A model generated the notes under the pieces. The model was not told where the DNA came from and did not search any database. It saw nothing but the letters and a program-made list of their open reading frames with translations. The position numbers were made by a program, and so were the translations under genes. A DNA stretch of 64,000 nucleotides from Euptelea pleiosperma (lineage: Eukaryota > Streptophyta > Magnoliopsida > Ranunculales > Eupteleaceae), in contig CM068545.1 in assembly GCA_035048495.1 (NCBI GenBank), positions 18,882,741 through 18,946,740 on the forward strand. The letters are read 5' to 3'. Positions 1-11,700 of this stretch are shown here, one piece after another (position 1 is the stretch's first letter; every line of letters starts with the position of its first letter).

Positions 1-156
1 TTATATCAATTTATGTTTATTTTGGATCTAGGATAAGTTTTGTGGAGTTTTTTAATCTTTTTTTTGATAAGCACTGTTGTCGACCTTGAGAGAGAGATAC
101 GTCGCCCTCTGTGCTCAGGTACAGAAGGAAAAATTCAAAGCCCTTAAGATATTAAG

Positions 157-380
157 GGAATTTTTTACATACCCTCCCTGTTATCTTCGAAATTTGACAT
201 ACCCCCACAATTCGAAAAAGCTGACATACCACTCGGTCCACCATCTAAGACTATCGTTGACTAACGTTTTTTTGAAGAGGACAAAAGTGCCCCTTCCGTC
301 AACTTTGGAACGAAAAACAAATGGGGTTTGGGATAAAACCCCAATCTCAAATCAAACAATTGTAGTGGACCGCCGGCCAT
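157..380. repeat. Partial MULE-like MITE (one long terminal arm)
   Basis: The sequence starts with a GGGAATTTTTTACATACC-type terminus and continues with the same roughly 220-bp arm (alternating ACATACCCCC and GTTGACT motifs, then CCCCAATCTCAAATC) found at both ends of the elements at 31465-32450 and 40239-41054. No opposite arm follows, so this copy is truncated after about 380. Weak reading frames over it are repeat-derived and not genes. Confidence 0.6.
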
Positions 381-928
381 AAGATTCCGGTGGGTTGAAT
401 GCCGATCATTGATGACCAAGAGTTGTAAAGGTTGAAGAAGGAGAGGGAACTGATAGCCTGTTTTGCCCCACCACATGGCATAACCTGAACATGATGGTCG
501 GCTACCTAGATGACCTAGCAATCTACCTAGCATTACTCTTGAAATAAAAAGAAAGAAAAAATAATAATAGAGGCCTAAACAATCCTGGACCATCCATTTT
601 TATCATTAACTTTAAGTCCACATCTGATAGGGTTAGAAATTTCAGAAATAGATGATTTTTGGTGAGGATGATCTCTATGATTAGGACATGAGCCTTGGTA
701 AAAATTAGCTCTTAAATTATCTCCATGTGGGCCCTGCAACTATTCATTTTAAGATTCAAACATCACGAGTTAACCTATCCCAACCCCATATATGTATAAT
801 GACACATGCTATTGTGACGCGTAAAATGTAAACGGCCATAGGTCCCACAAGAGCTGATTTTTTGTGAGGATGATATCTTCTAGATTACAAGTTGAATTCT
901 GAATCATCATTTCACTATTATTAATCAA
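381..928. other. Gene-free stretch with foldback fragments
   Basis: No gene is recognised. Around 650-690 and 855-900 there are short copies of the motif GATTTTTGGTGAGGATGAT that recurs in the palindromic MITEs at 32.9, 42.4, 53.8 and 60.5 kb. Confidence 0.5.
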
Positions 929-1397
929 AGAATAAGAAGAGGGGTGAGATATTGTGACACTCCTGAATTTGACATGCCATTGTGGGGCACACATGGAGTT
1001 GAGTCAAGCGGATCATTTTCGGTGCAGATGATTTCCTCTCGTGGATCGAGATCGTCCTACAAAAAGTCAATGCAGACATTTCTAATCGTGGAGCTAGCAC
1101 GGAGACAAGTCAAGCTTACAGAAGAATTAGTAATGCTAAAATCTTTAATTCTATCAAATGTAGACTTAAAGTTAACAGTGAAATAGATGATCCAGAAAAT
1201 TTCAACTTATAATCCACTTTTCATAGAGTCGTACATAGAGTCGGAAATGTTGGAATTAACTGATTTTCGTAAGGACAATCACCATGTGAAGAAGTCATTT
1301 GCACCGAAAATCCGCCTTGATTCATTTCCATGTGCACCCCACAGTAAAATCACATGTCAAATGTAGGAGTGTCATAATATCCCACCCTCTTCTTAGT
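929..1397. repeat. Palindromic foldback element
   Basis: The left arm from 929 (AAGAAGAGGGGTGAGATATT, then GACACTCC and a TTTGACATG block) returns as its reverse complement at the right end (about 1329-1397). The arms are about 65 bp and the element about 470 bp. The interior contains the GGTG(A/C)GATGAT-type motif of the wider foldback family. No transposase is present, so it would be non-autonomous. Confidence 0.6.
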
Positions 1398-1515
1398 ACA
1401 TGATTAACTAAGAAATAAACAAACTTTGAAGGAGTGTTTGGTGGGGGCTGTTATTGTATTGTGCCAATTTAAATTATCTAGGGATAGTAACATTCGATCC
1501 AGTTGATCAGGCCCA

Positions 1516-1534
1516 TCTCTCTCTCTCTCTCTCT
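1516..1534. repeat. (TC)n microsatellite
   Basis: Uninterrupted TC dinucleotide run in gene-free DNA. Confidence 0.9.
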
Positions 1535-2039
1535 AAACAGGCCATCTTCCTTTATTGCACTAATGTGCAATTGTTTTAGTGTTAGTTTCAGTACCACATC
1601 AAATGTTAGGGGAGATTAGCTTAATTAAATGCCATAACATATAATGTTCTAGTGTGTTTACCTTAAAAATAATTTGAAATAATAATATCATTATGGTATT
1701 CCTTTTCTTCTCACTAGGGGGATGCCATGTACGATGGACGTGCACCTTACACGTCGCACACTATTAGAGATCACTGATCGTATAGATATTTGGCCCATCC
1801 CTAGGCAGACCTACATATAAAAATTCATCTGGTTAGTAATTTCTATCTGTTGGATTAGAGCATTTTTCATGGTTTGTATTTTACCGTGGATTTTCAACAT
1901 TATTTGGCCAATGACAAAACGACACCACCATGTAGCATGATAACATCCATGGCCCTTGAACCATGTAATCATTACGTTTTTTTTAATAATATACGATATG
2001 TACAGATAGATTTATTAATTTTTTTAGTTTTACTTTTTA

Positions 2040-2405
2040 ACTTTTTACTTTTGCAAACATCCATGTTGAGGATGGACCATATTATGAGCCACATGGCAAA
2101 CTCTTAAAGACCACTGACCATATAGATGTTTGGCCCATCTCTAAGTGGACCTACATGACAAAATTCATCCGGATTAGTAATTTCCATCCGTTGGATTAGA
2201 TTCTTTTTCAAGGTTCATTTTTTATTATGGATTTCAAGTATTATTTGGGGTACTCAGATCCAAAGGTTAGATATAACTAATCATGTTAATTTTTGTTATG
2301 TACGTATATTTAGGGATGAGCCAAACATTCATATGGTCAGTGGCCTTTAATAATGTGCCTCACATTGTATGTTCATCATCATCAACTTTGGTGATGGACA
2401 CCATC
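2040..2405. repeat. Family A foldback MITE
   Basis: Inverted arms: the left contains GAGCCACATGGCA, GACCACTGACCATA, TGTTTGGCCCATC and GTGGACCTACATG; the right contains the reverse-complement series (TATGTACGTATATTTAGGGATG, AGCCAAACATTCATA, GGTCAGTGG). The outer ends pair GGATGGACC with GGTGATGGACACC. Another arm of the same family lies at about 1715-1870. The same core occurs at 5.2, 25.2-25.7, 26.1, 29.2, 47.6 and 49.2 kb. Confidence 0.6.
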
Positions 2406-3511
2406 ATCCAAAAATTTGGGGACAGAGTTCAGGTGCCATTTGGGCATTCAATAAATGCTTTTCACAAATTGAGTTGAAATGTGAAAATGTTGAATGACTA
2501 AAGTATGCACTCATATAAGAGCATTCCAACCGTGCTCTATATCTCTAAAATAGAGAGCCATCATCCTCCAACTCTACTCCAAATAGGATAAATAGAGACC
2601 CCATTGAGTCTCACGGATAGATTTCTAAAATAATCTTTATTACTATTTGTTAAATTAAAATTTCTATTTTACTATTTTTCATGTATTACAACGGAGGTGT
2701 TCTAAAAATATTTTTTCTTAAAATATAATTTTTTTGATCTCTATAATAGAGATCTCTGTTGGAGATGCTCTAAAGTAAAAATAAAATTAAAAAATAAAAG
2801 AAATAATAATTATTAATTTAAGAAATTTAAAGGTTATATTAAGAATAATGATTTTTTAATAAAAAAGGAGCATTGAATGATGTGCAAGGTGATGTGGGCT
2901 TACAAGGGCAATGTGCGTTTTTGACACCAAAAAGACAGAAGAGCCCCTTATACGTGAATAGTTTAAATAACATAAAAATGCAAACCAGGGGTATTTTTTG
3001 GATATTGGGGTATAGCATTAGGCATGCAAGAAGGGTCTTTGTCTATTAATAAGTAGAATAGATAGTTGCTTTAGGGTGGAAAGTCAGAATATGATTCGTA
3101 TATCCAGTCCTAAATAATTGAAATTAGGTTTTGTTTGAATCATAGAATATTCCACTTTTATCCATTTGTGGACATTTTTTGTTGAAAATAACTAGAGGAG
3201 TATACTAGTTTTGAATGAACAAATAATTTAAGTCATGATATGATGTTTTTATAAGAAATCCAGAGGATATTCTTATATATTTCTCTACATAAATAATTTA
3301 AGTAGGGAGGCAAGTCTTTGACTAAGAAATTAATTAAAAAAAAAACACCTACATCTAATTTTGATATTTTGTATAATATATGGGAGTATTTAATTTTTGA
3401 CTATTGTTTGTATGATTCATAGAGAACTTTCTTTGGACAAATCAGTTTCTCACGTTAGCTTTTTATCTAACACTTTATTTTATCATTATTGTTAATGGCT
3501 AATTTTAAAAA
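2406..3511. other. AT-rich intergenic DNA, nothing recognised
   Basis: No coding frame of note, RNA gene or clear repeat boundary is visible. The segment 2515-2775 has weak dispersed-repeat character (an inverted pair around GAGCATTCCAAC and GTTGGAGATGCTC), which suggests another decayed MITE. Confidence 0.4.
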
Positions 3512-3815
3512 AGGTCTTTTAGTAACACCCCCTAAAGTTTGAAAGTAATTAGTAATACCCCCTTATACTTTCAAACTTTAAGATTATCCTCCTCGACCTA
3601 GTTTAACAGTGGTTGACTTAAGTTCAAATAGACTTGAATCACACGTCGTTAGCATTGTACTCGCAATATTATACTCCTTCATAGGTGCACATGTCTTGTT
3701 TTAACGTTAGTCAAATGATGTTAACCTAGGTTAAGGGGGTTATTCTTAAAATTTGAAAGTATAAGGGGATATTACTAATTACTTTCAAATTTCAGGGGAC
3801 TGTTGCTAAAATACG
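3512..3815. repeat. Family E palindromic MITE
   Basis: The left arm reads TTTTAGTAACACCCCCTAAA then GTTTGAAAGTAATTAGTAAT. The right arm is its reverse complement with mismatches (ATTACTAATTACTTTCAAAT, then CAGGGGACTGTTGCTAAAAT). Length is about 300 bp with no coding capacity. Related copies are at 7060-7195 (half) and 32505-32822. Confidence 0.65.
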
Positions 3816-5039
3816 CAAAAAAATTCTAAAATTGAAAAAAAGATAAATAGTCAATGAGGAATAAATCAATCTCGCATGGACCGATACCATGAATGCTCGC
3901 AATTTCTAAGGAAGAAGTCAACATAAATGATGCATTGCTAAAAAAAAGTCAACATAAATGACTAAAAATTATGTGATGATATGTGCACAACTGCAATTCG
4001 AAAAAAAAAAAAAAAGATGGAATAAGATGTTGACATAAGGGATGAAACAAACAATAATAGTGGAAAAAAAATAAAATCCCTTTAAAAAAACACAAGAAGA
4101 AGAAAAGACTTGCCTACCTTATTGAGGAAGGCCACTAGTTAAATCACATTGTGTAAGCGTTTGCGACATATGCCGCGAGGCATGTATGAATTAATAAAAT
4201 CTAAGAAAATAAGCACGGGTGCTCTATTCTATCTTTTATTTATTTATTAACATGATCACTACGCCCCACGCCTCAAGGTGCGTACATCATGCATCTCAAG
4301 GTTCTGACCCCTAGTTCCACGCTTCCGTCTTTTAAATACACCGCCTGCAATATACTAGTCATGTGGTCCTGCTTAAATCGCTTGCCTACCAAAAAAACCA
4401 TAGTCAATTCCCTTATTCACCCTCGTGCAACCGAAGATTCCGGATCGCATGCTGCTACATTGTGATGCAACATGTTTCAGTTTGCCTAAAATTATTTGTA
4501 ATCCTGCACAAAAATAAATGAAAAAAATAAAATAAAACTAAGTTTTTATGAGGTTGAGGGATGATATGGACTTGCCCTTTTAATTATGTTTTATCTTTGA
4601 ATTAAGGAGGATAAATTGATAAGTCGTCTGCATTATTGAGATGTTGACTTACTAAAATATTCAAACTTAACTTATCATATAATTTGAGATGGCTTATCTT
4701 ATTTGATGATACGCAGATCCAATGAGATAAGAGAGATTGCCATCTCATCCATCTATAAAAATAATAATTTGTTTCTTGGAGTTTATATATGGGGATGGGT
4801 GCAACTTTTATAGATGCAAAAAATAGTCAACTATAACCGCCGCCCCCTCCCTTTTTTTTTCTTTATATATAAATAAGAAGAATATAAAACTTATTTTTTT
4901 TTTAAACACGTTGATAAATCTTCTATATTAATGAAAAACCCCCTAAGTTTTGCATTTTTTGATCTTGCCTCCTTGACGCTGTTAGAAACATTAACTGCGT
5001 CATAACGGGGTGTTAAAAAAACACCCCAATATACAATAA
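3816..5039. other. Intergenic DNA, nothing recognised
   Basis: AT-rich sequence with an A run near 4000-4015 and several short homopolymers. No gene or structured RNA was identified. Confidence 0.4.
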
Positions 5040-6060
5040 GGTCCCATCTATGGTTTGAAAAATGGCCGTTACAACATATTCGGACCTCGTTCTTTACAAT
5101 AAAGTCCCAGCTATGGTTTTAAAAACGGCCGTTACGACGTATTCCGACCTCCCCCGTTATGTTATGTACCGTTTTAACGCTCAAAAAATAATGGCCGATA
5201 TTTTCTGAGAAAATTTGTGAAAATAATAAGTCACTAATTAAGCTAATTTTTGGTATGTAGGTCTACTTAGGGATGGGCCAAACATCCATACGGTCAGTGG
5301 TCTCTAAGAATGTACCACGTGGCTCATAGTAGTAAGAACTTCAAAACGTCAGCAGCATCTCTCAATATGGCAAGTTTCAGCCCATAGCTGAGGCATGTCT
5401 GCAAACATAAACATTTTTCTTCTTTTTTTTATTTAAAAAAAAAATATAAGTGAAACCCAATGAGGGTCCACCACGTGGCCCAACCAAAAGGATTCTCTAT
5501 CAGATGGACAGTCTGAATTGGCCACATCATCATAACACATGGCAAGAAAAACCCCACTCAATTATCTGCCAACTCAGAGAGCATTTCTGCACTTAAATCC
5601 ATGCTTCAAAGGCTTTTTCTACACACACAGTGGAGGAGTGGCCCCTGTGCCTTTTTGTCTTACTCTGCAAATGGTGCTCCATTCGTTTCTCCTCGTACCC
5701 AATATACACCCTACAAGTCAAAAAAGTCAATGCAGATGAGGTATAAGTCAACAGGGCAAAAAGTCAATGTAGAATCACAATCATGGACGTTCAATCTCAA
5801 ATCATAGTCAGATAGCTCAACAAAAATGCCACATGGCACACTCTTGCAGGCCCACTTTGGTCCATCCATTGGTGGATTCAAAATTTCTCCATCGTGGGCT
5901 TGGAACCCACCTATAGGCCTGGCCTGTTCCATAAAAGCCCTTGATAAAAAAAATATCAAATCCAATGGTTAGAAATCGACAATCAAGATGATTTTTCATG
6001 TGCCAAAACATTCATTGATCAGTTGGGCCAAGAGTGCCACGTGGCTTGGGGGGGGGGTGT
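5040..6060. repeat. Cluster of MITE fragments
   Basis: 5040-5215 carries two partial arms of the CAAGGTTT/AACGG family (AAAACGGCCGTTACGACGTA). 5230-5340 is a family A arm (TTTTTGGTATGTAGGTC, GATGGGCCAAACATCCATAC, GTCAGTGG). 5460-6050 contains further arms, including GCCACATGGCACACTCTTG and ACCAATGGTTAGAAATC-like pieces. No gene is supported here. Confidence 0.45.
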
Positions 6061-6326
6061 CAGAATTGATTTTGACTTCAATAATATAAGGGCCAACATG
6101 TCACGTGCTTGATAGGTCGGTAGGACCCATTAGGTAAACAGTCAGGATGGGGGGGCCTAATAAGTTATAGAACTTGTAATATGTTGTCGTCCTGATTCCT
6201 GAACGTCAACTCCCACATGTTTTTGGTAAGGCGTGCAACATGTGAGATCATGTGACCTTACCTTCTATTTCAGGACGGGGAGACCATGAAAAATGTTTTG
6301 ACTAGTGATTTCCCCAGATGTTACTC

Positions 6327-6575
6327 ATCGCTGCCCTCTGGACCCACTGACGACATGGATGTTTAGCCCACAGACCAAAAATCAGCTTGATTGATGATTT
6401 CTAGCCGTTGATTTAGTACCCAAAAAATGGTTAAATCTAACGGCTAGAATCAATCCTTAAAAGTGCTAAATCTAATAATAGCTCGAGATTGCCAATCAAG
6501 GTGATTTTTGGTGTGGATATCCACCAAGGGGTGGGCTAAACATCCATGCGGTCATTGGGCCCAGAGTGCAGAGGT
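6327..6575. repeat. Family B foldback MITE
   Basis: The left arm (CGCTGCCCTCTGGACCCACT, then GACATGGATGTTTAGCCCA) pairs with the right arm (GGGTGGGCTAAACATCCATG, then CGGTCATTGGGCCCAGAGTG). It resembles the foldbacks at 29606-29849 and 53.0-53.4 kb. About 250 bp, non-coding. Confidence 0.6.
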
Positions 6576-6839
6576 ATTTTTTTTATATATAAATGCGTAT
6601 TTTAAGACAAGATTTACAGGGGCATTATAACGTTATAACGGAAGTGTAACGTTACCTTATTGGAATTAGGTTTGACGACATCCATTACTATTTTAAAGCG
6701 AAAATTGATGCTTCACCAAACACAGCGGCTACACTTACCAGTTATATCATACATTTTCCAAAACACCCCTTTTAACTAATTTCTTCCCATGCCATAACCA
6801 AAGAAAAAGGATTCACTGCACACATCAGATTTTCCATGA

Positions 6840-7195
6840 CAGCCTATTGGAAAATTTTAGATGCTGAGAGGACTCTTGTGGTCCCACATAGCTCTTTTTT
6901 GGGCCCACTGACTACATGGATGTTGGATCCAACGGCTAGAATCAATCCTGAAAATGTTCTAAAATCTATGGCTAATAAAGCTAACCAATCTGGCTGATTT
7001 TTGTATGTATATACCCACAAAGGGGTGGGCTAAACATCCATGCGAGTACAATGCTAATGATGTGTGATTCAAGTCCTTATTTAACTTAAATCAACCACTG
7101 TTAAACTAGGTCAAGAGGGGTAATCCAAAAGTTTGAAAGTATAAGGGGTATAACAAATTACTTTCAAATTTCAGGGGATGTTACTAAAATACCCT
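6840..7195. repeat. Chimeric MITE: family B arm joined to family E half
   Basis: 6890-7047 is a family B foldback that ends abruptly at the motif AACATCCATGCG. It continues directly into the interior and right half of a family E element (7050-7195, ending TTCAGGGGATGTTACTAAAA). Neither element is complete, so the junction near 7048 is a recombination or nested-insertion breakpoint. Confidence 0.5.
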
Positions 7196-7237
7196 AAATT
7201 TTATTGTAGAACCCTTCTTTGTTATTTGAAACACTAA

Positions 7238-7543
7238 GGCCGTGTTTGATTGCACAGAATTTTTTTTTTTCGAGAAAATACATCGGGAACTGCCTTAAAT
7301 GGCTGATTGATTGCAACTGAGAACAGATTTCAATCATGTGAGAAAGTAAATTGGTATTTTCAGGTGGAAATGAATTCTCACCTATCTGGTTGGGAAATGA
7401 ATTCCGGGCTTAGTAGGGAAAATTATTCAGATTTAAATGGCTTGGTAGGGAAAATTATACAGATTTAAAATGGCTATTTAACAATGGACAGTTGTGTTTT
7501 CCAAGGAAAATGCAATTTTCCCACCTGGCAATCAAACACAGCC
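7238..7543. mobile_element. PIF/Harbinger (Tourist-like) MITE
   Basis: Terminal inverted repeats GGCCGTGTTTGATTGC at the left and GCAATCAAACACAGCC at the right, flanked on both sides by the trinucleotide TAA (7235-7237 and 7544-7546). A TAA/TTA target-site duplication with GGSCNTGTTTG termini is the PIF/Harbinger hallmark. 306 bp, non-coding. Confidence 0.85.
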
Positions 7544-7954
7544 TAAAGACTATCAGAATTTAGAATAGAGAAAAGCTAAATATAACAAGGGGTATAAAAA
7601 TTTAATAGACCATGCATTCTGGACTAGATCCACAAACTTAGACCGTGCATCCAGCCAAGCGGCCCAAGCCAAATATTTATGAAACGAAAGGGGCGTGGTT
7701 GGAAAGTAGATAGAAGCATATCTGCTGTTTGGATAAAATGAGGGTTATGATTTGCATATTTAGACACCGCAGCTGCGCAGCAGGCAGATGGGGTGGGGGG
7801 AGACACATTCTGAATCTTGTGCACCACGTTGGATCACACAGCCCAGTCACCGTTCCGTAATATTTGCCATGCCTTTATAGTGAATGTGGAACGTAACTTG
7901 AATATCCCTTATCCATTAACCCACACTCCTAGATACAGTTGTTGAAGGCTTCCA

Positions 7955-8218
7955 TGTTAGGAACCTAACCAATACTCCAAAAGCACCTAGGTAGGTGATA
8001 GTGGAGCGGTAAGCTAAGCCTTATACACTAGCATTTTTTCCGGTACCACTATTTTCTCTTTTTTTTGGCGAGCCCCCAGGTAGCCCTTTCCTCATGTTGC
8101 CCCTCCCGTGACTTGAACCTGTGACATAAGGTTGGCTCTGATACCAAATGTTAGGAACCTACCAATACTCTGAAAGCATTTAGGTGATTGTGGGGCGGAA
8201 AGCTAAAGCCCTTATACA
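7955..8218 (-). mobile_element. TRIM (miniature LTR retrotransposon)
   Basis: Two direct repeats, 7955-8027 (73 bp) and 8149-8218 (70 bp), read on the minus strand as TGTATAAG...CCTAACA, so they have TG..CA ends. Beside the right LTR lies a primer-binding site read on minus as TGGTATCAGAGCC (8134-8146), complementary to initiator tRNA-Met. The internal region is only 121 bp, with a purine-rich tract (minus strand) near the other LTR. Size and layout match terminal-repeat retrotransposons in miniature. No clean target-site duplication was found. It sits about 440 bp past the SCAR stop codon and could supply 3'-end signals. Confidence 0.75.
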
Positions 8219-8655
8219 GCTTGGGTCATAACTTTCCACAGAGGGTAGGTTTGGAGGGGAGGGGTGACATGATGTTAAAGTCCCCTGCCACCAAACACCC
8301 ATTGGGTTGAGATGGAGCAACAGACATAATTTCATTCTAGATCTCTTGCTTGCCGTTATGACGGGGAGGTCCATTAGTACCAGGCCTGCTCTTTTTCTCA
8401 GGCATTATGTAAATATAATTGGCTCAAGATCTAGAATACAGGATGATGGATCGGTCATCTTTACTCATGGTTTACAGCATAATTTGAACCTACTAAGAAA
8501 AGAACCGTGAAAAATACAAGCTAAGCTCTACAAATTTAGCTACACAAAGGAACTGATATTATTCACATATATAACACAGCTTCACCCAACCACCAACGAT
8601 ACAAGAGGGTCGTCTCTCATGGATTGTATATAACATAATCACACCTCCGTGAAAA

Positions 8656-8709
8656 TCAACCGTCGCTCCAGTTATCGTCGTCTCTCTCGTCATCACTTCC
8701 CACAAATGC
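8656..8709 (-). CDS. SCAR exon 9 (acidic C-terminus and stop)
   Basis: Acceptor ATCAG|GCA, then [17 protein letters not shown] and TGA at 8656-8658. The Asp-rich stretch with a single Trp is the acidic Arp2/3-binding tail. No AATAAA hexamer is obvious in the next few hundred bases on this strand. Confidence 0.92.
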   Translation of the reverse strand, partial: AFVGSDDERDDDNWSDG

Positions 8710-11700
8710 CTGATAATTATTTTATTGTAAAATCAGGTGTGAGACATGGAAGAAAAGAGAAAATACAGCCAGCGAAGAAATGAAGAAGGAAAAGAAACAA
8801 ACCTGGCGGATAGCATTTGCCTTCTCTAAGATTGCAGTCACTTTGATGTTGGTTGTGGGACCTGGCGTCAGGGTTGGCCTTGCTGGTACTGTGCGCCTGA
8901 GGTTGAACGACTGGAAGTTCAACCAGTGAGAGTAAGCATACAGCAGCACATAATCAAACTCAGCAGTGTTTTATTGCATTTTATTTTGGCAGCTAAGATG
9001 GGATTGAAACGTGACCTCAATGTCGTGACATGAAGCACTTTTAAGGTACGAGTTAAACCCAAAGATGTTTTAATTAAGAATAAATTACACATGTTCCGCA
9101 TAAATGTTGCAGAAGTCACGTGTGGAGGTAGTTGTATACACCAAATGTCTGAAACTTCATGTGCAAAAAGTGGCTTATTTTAAGAACCTCCATTTTTCTT
9201 TCCTGGAGGAAGTCCACCATTCCCATGTGGGTTTTTTTATAGAGAAATTCCATGACTCATTGATGATAGATTGTGGAATAACTGTACTCTCTTGGTGGCT
9301 GTGAGCTAAATTAAGCAAGAAAGCAATAACAGTGGGTGAAATATCCCAGAGTATAGCAGAAAATCATGAACATTGATTTGTTTTGAAAAAAAGAGACTAT
9401 TTTAGATGAAGAAGAAATAAGGATATGCGGACGAAGATGCAGAGACCCTAAAAATGATCAGAATGTCCTAAAAAAAAATCCCACAGCATCGTAATTGGAG
9501 GCTTTCCACACCACCCTTTTGCAGATGTTATCATTTAATTATGGCGACATATGTCAACTACATCATTCCTGTATCCAAAGCTGCCCTTACGATCAAGTAC
9601 ACTTAAATTTTAAAACTCTTATCAGATTGCAACAAAGAGATGAGTACTCACCTTGGCCCTGATTTGCTGCAGTAAATCTCCCCTTTCATCCATATCCTTA
9701 CCATTTACAGCCGGGCCACCTTCCCTGCGTCCATTCAACTTCTGCTGATCCTGCTGCATACAATAGGTTAAATACCAGAATTAGAACATATGCGGTTACC
9801 ATTTCCCACTATTGTCTATCCAAAATCATGATCACCTTGCTCTTCAGTGGACATTCAGCGGTTTCTTTAATATGTGGTTGCTTTGGTGGATCTGGCTTAG
9901 GTTGCTCATAAGTGGTGGATCCCAGAACTTGTACATCATTTGGACGATTGACAGCTTCAGATATAGCACCTTGTTTATCTTCTACTACAGGCAAAGTGCT
10001 GTGTCATTACACGCCATTGCAGTGGAGGGAGCGGAGGCGGTGGTGGTGTTGGTTCGTTAGGATGTTGCAACGCCAAATCTAGGATATCTTTTCCATCACG
10101 ATCACCTTTTCTTCCTTGCTCACTTGTTAAAGGATCCACAGCATCAAAATTTGGAAGATCGAGTAAGCAACCAGAATGAAAAGTTTTTTGGCCATTTTCA
10201 GTGTCTGGATTTCTAAAATCACAGTCAGGATAGATGCTGTCATGGGCAATTTCCTCAAGTTCCAAAGAGCTTGAGATGGATTCAGCTGATGAGACTTTAC
10301 GTAAAGCACCATATATCTCATGGTCCTTACTTCCAGGTATTTCACCAGATTCCCACCACTCAGAGTTTGATTCTGACTGTTGGCTCATAAGTTCATCGGA
10401 CATATATGGAGATGATCTACAGAATGTGTCATCGTCAGACTCCGAGCCAATGTCCTGTGATGGAATAGCAGGCTCAGGAAGCAACTGGAATGAAGGAAAC
10501 ATGACATCTTTAATGCTATCATGAAAATGATGCTCATCAGGAAATTTCAGTTTCAGTTTGGAAGTCTCAAATCCATTTATAGGGTGGAATGAGATTTTCA
10601 TATGTTCCAGTGGTGGTGAAGAAGAAAGTGAATTCGCCGAAGATCCATGTTTGACCTGTTTTTTGGGGTTTGGTTCAGGAGAGGTTTGATGCACTATTCT
10701 GTTTTGCCCTTTCTGCTCAACACAATGAGGTTCCTGCAACTTCATGAGGCCAATATTCACAGAGCTATATGGTTCAGACATGTCACCATGGAGAAGTGAC
10801 ACTTTTCGTTGCAAACCATTTCCAAGTAATCTGTGGCTAGGGCCAAACACACTGGATGAACTCTCAATATTCTCTTGGTTGGCTTCAGTGGATGCACCTT
10901 TGACATCAGGAACAACTGGAAACTCAGCTCCAGGTGTTATGACACTAGTTTTCGTCAGATCACGCCCTTGGGTGTTACTAAAGCTACCATGAGGTGAATC
11001 TTTAGATTTCTGAAGCTTGGCTTCTGAGTCAGTGGCCAAAAATTCCACGGAGTTACCTTTTGAAATACAACCATCTTGCGTATCATTGCATGATGTAGAA
11101 CATACAGAATGATCAACAATGTTTCCCATTCTTCTAATCAATGGATCTGAGGGAAGATCATTCAGGCTGACAATATCAGGTGATCTATCTCTTCCTCCTA
11201 TGAAACTTGCCTTTTTCTCTACGGGTTCAGGGGTCTTAACCAACGTATCCAGTTTTCTAACGGGTCCATCAGAATGAGACTTGGGAATAACAGTATCACT
11301 TGAAGGATCACGTGCATCATCTTCAGTACCAAGTGTAGAGTTCTGAGCTAAAATATTCAACACACTGCAATCTGGAGGTTTTGATGGCTCGAGTCCTAAC
11401 AGTCCTCCATTTGTCCAGAATTTAAAGGAAGATGCATCAGAAATTTCAGCAGGAGATTCTTGAGACTCGCACAAACTGCTTATGCTCTTATCATCCAATG
11501 GGGCCTCTGAATTGGAAATGTTGGAGCCAGAAGATGACGGATCATTGATAGCAGATTCAAAAGCATTTACTCTTGAAATATCAAGGAGATCAGTACATTC
11601 ACACAAATCAGTGTCTACAGAAACGTCGCGGTTAGGAGACATACTGGCAATTTTTGGTGGCTGTGCAAGGACCAAATCCTCTGAAAAGACCGGATTGGAT

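Noticed and set aside
9991..10010. A tiny 26-base intron (GTAATG...TGTAG) to explain the SCAR frame change
   Set aside because: Far below the minimum plant intron size, and the following bases (TAGAAGATAAAC) do not continue either frame sensibly.
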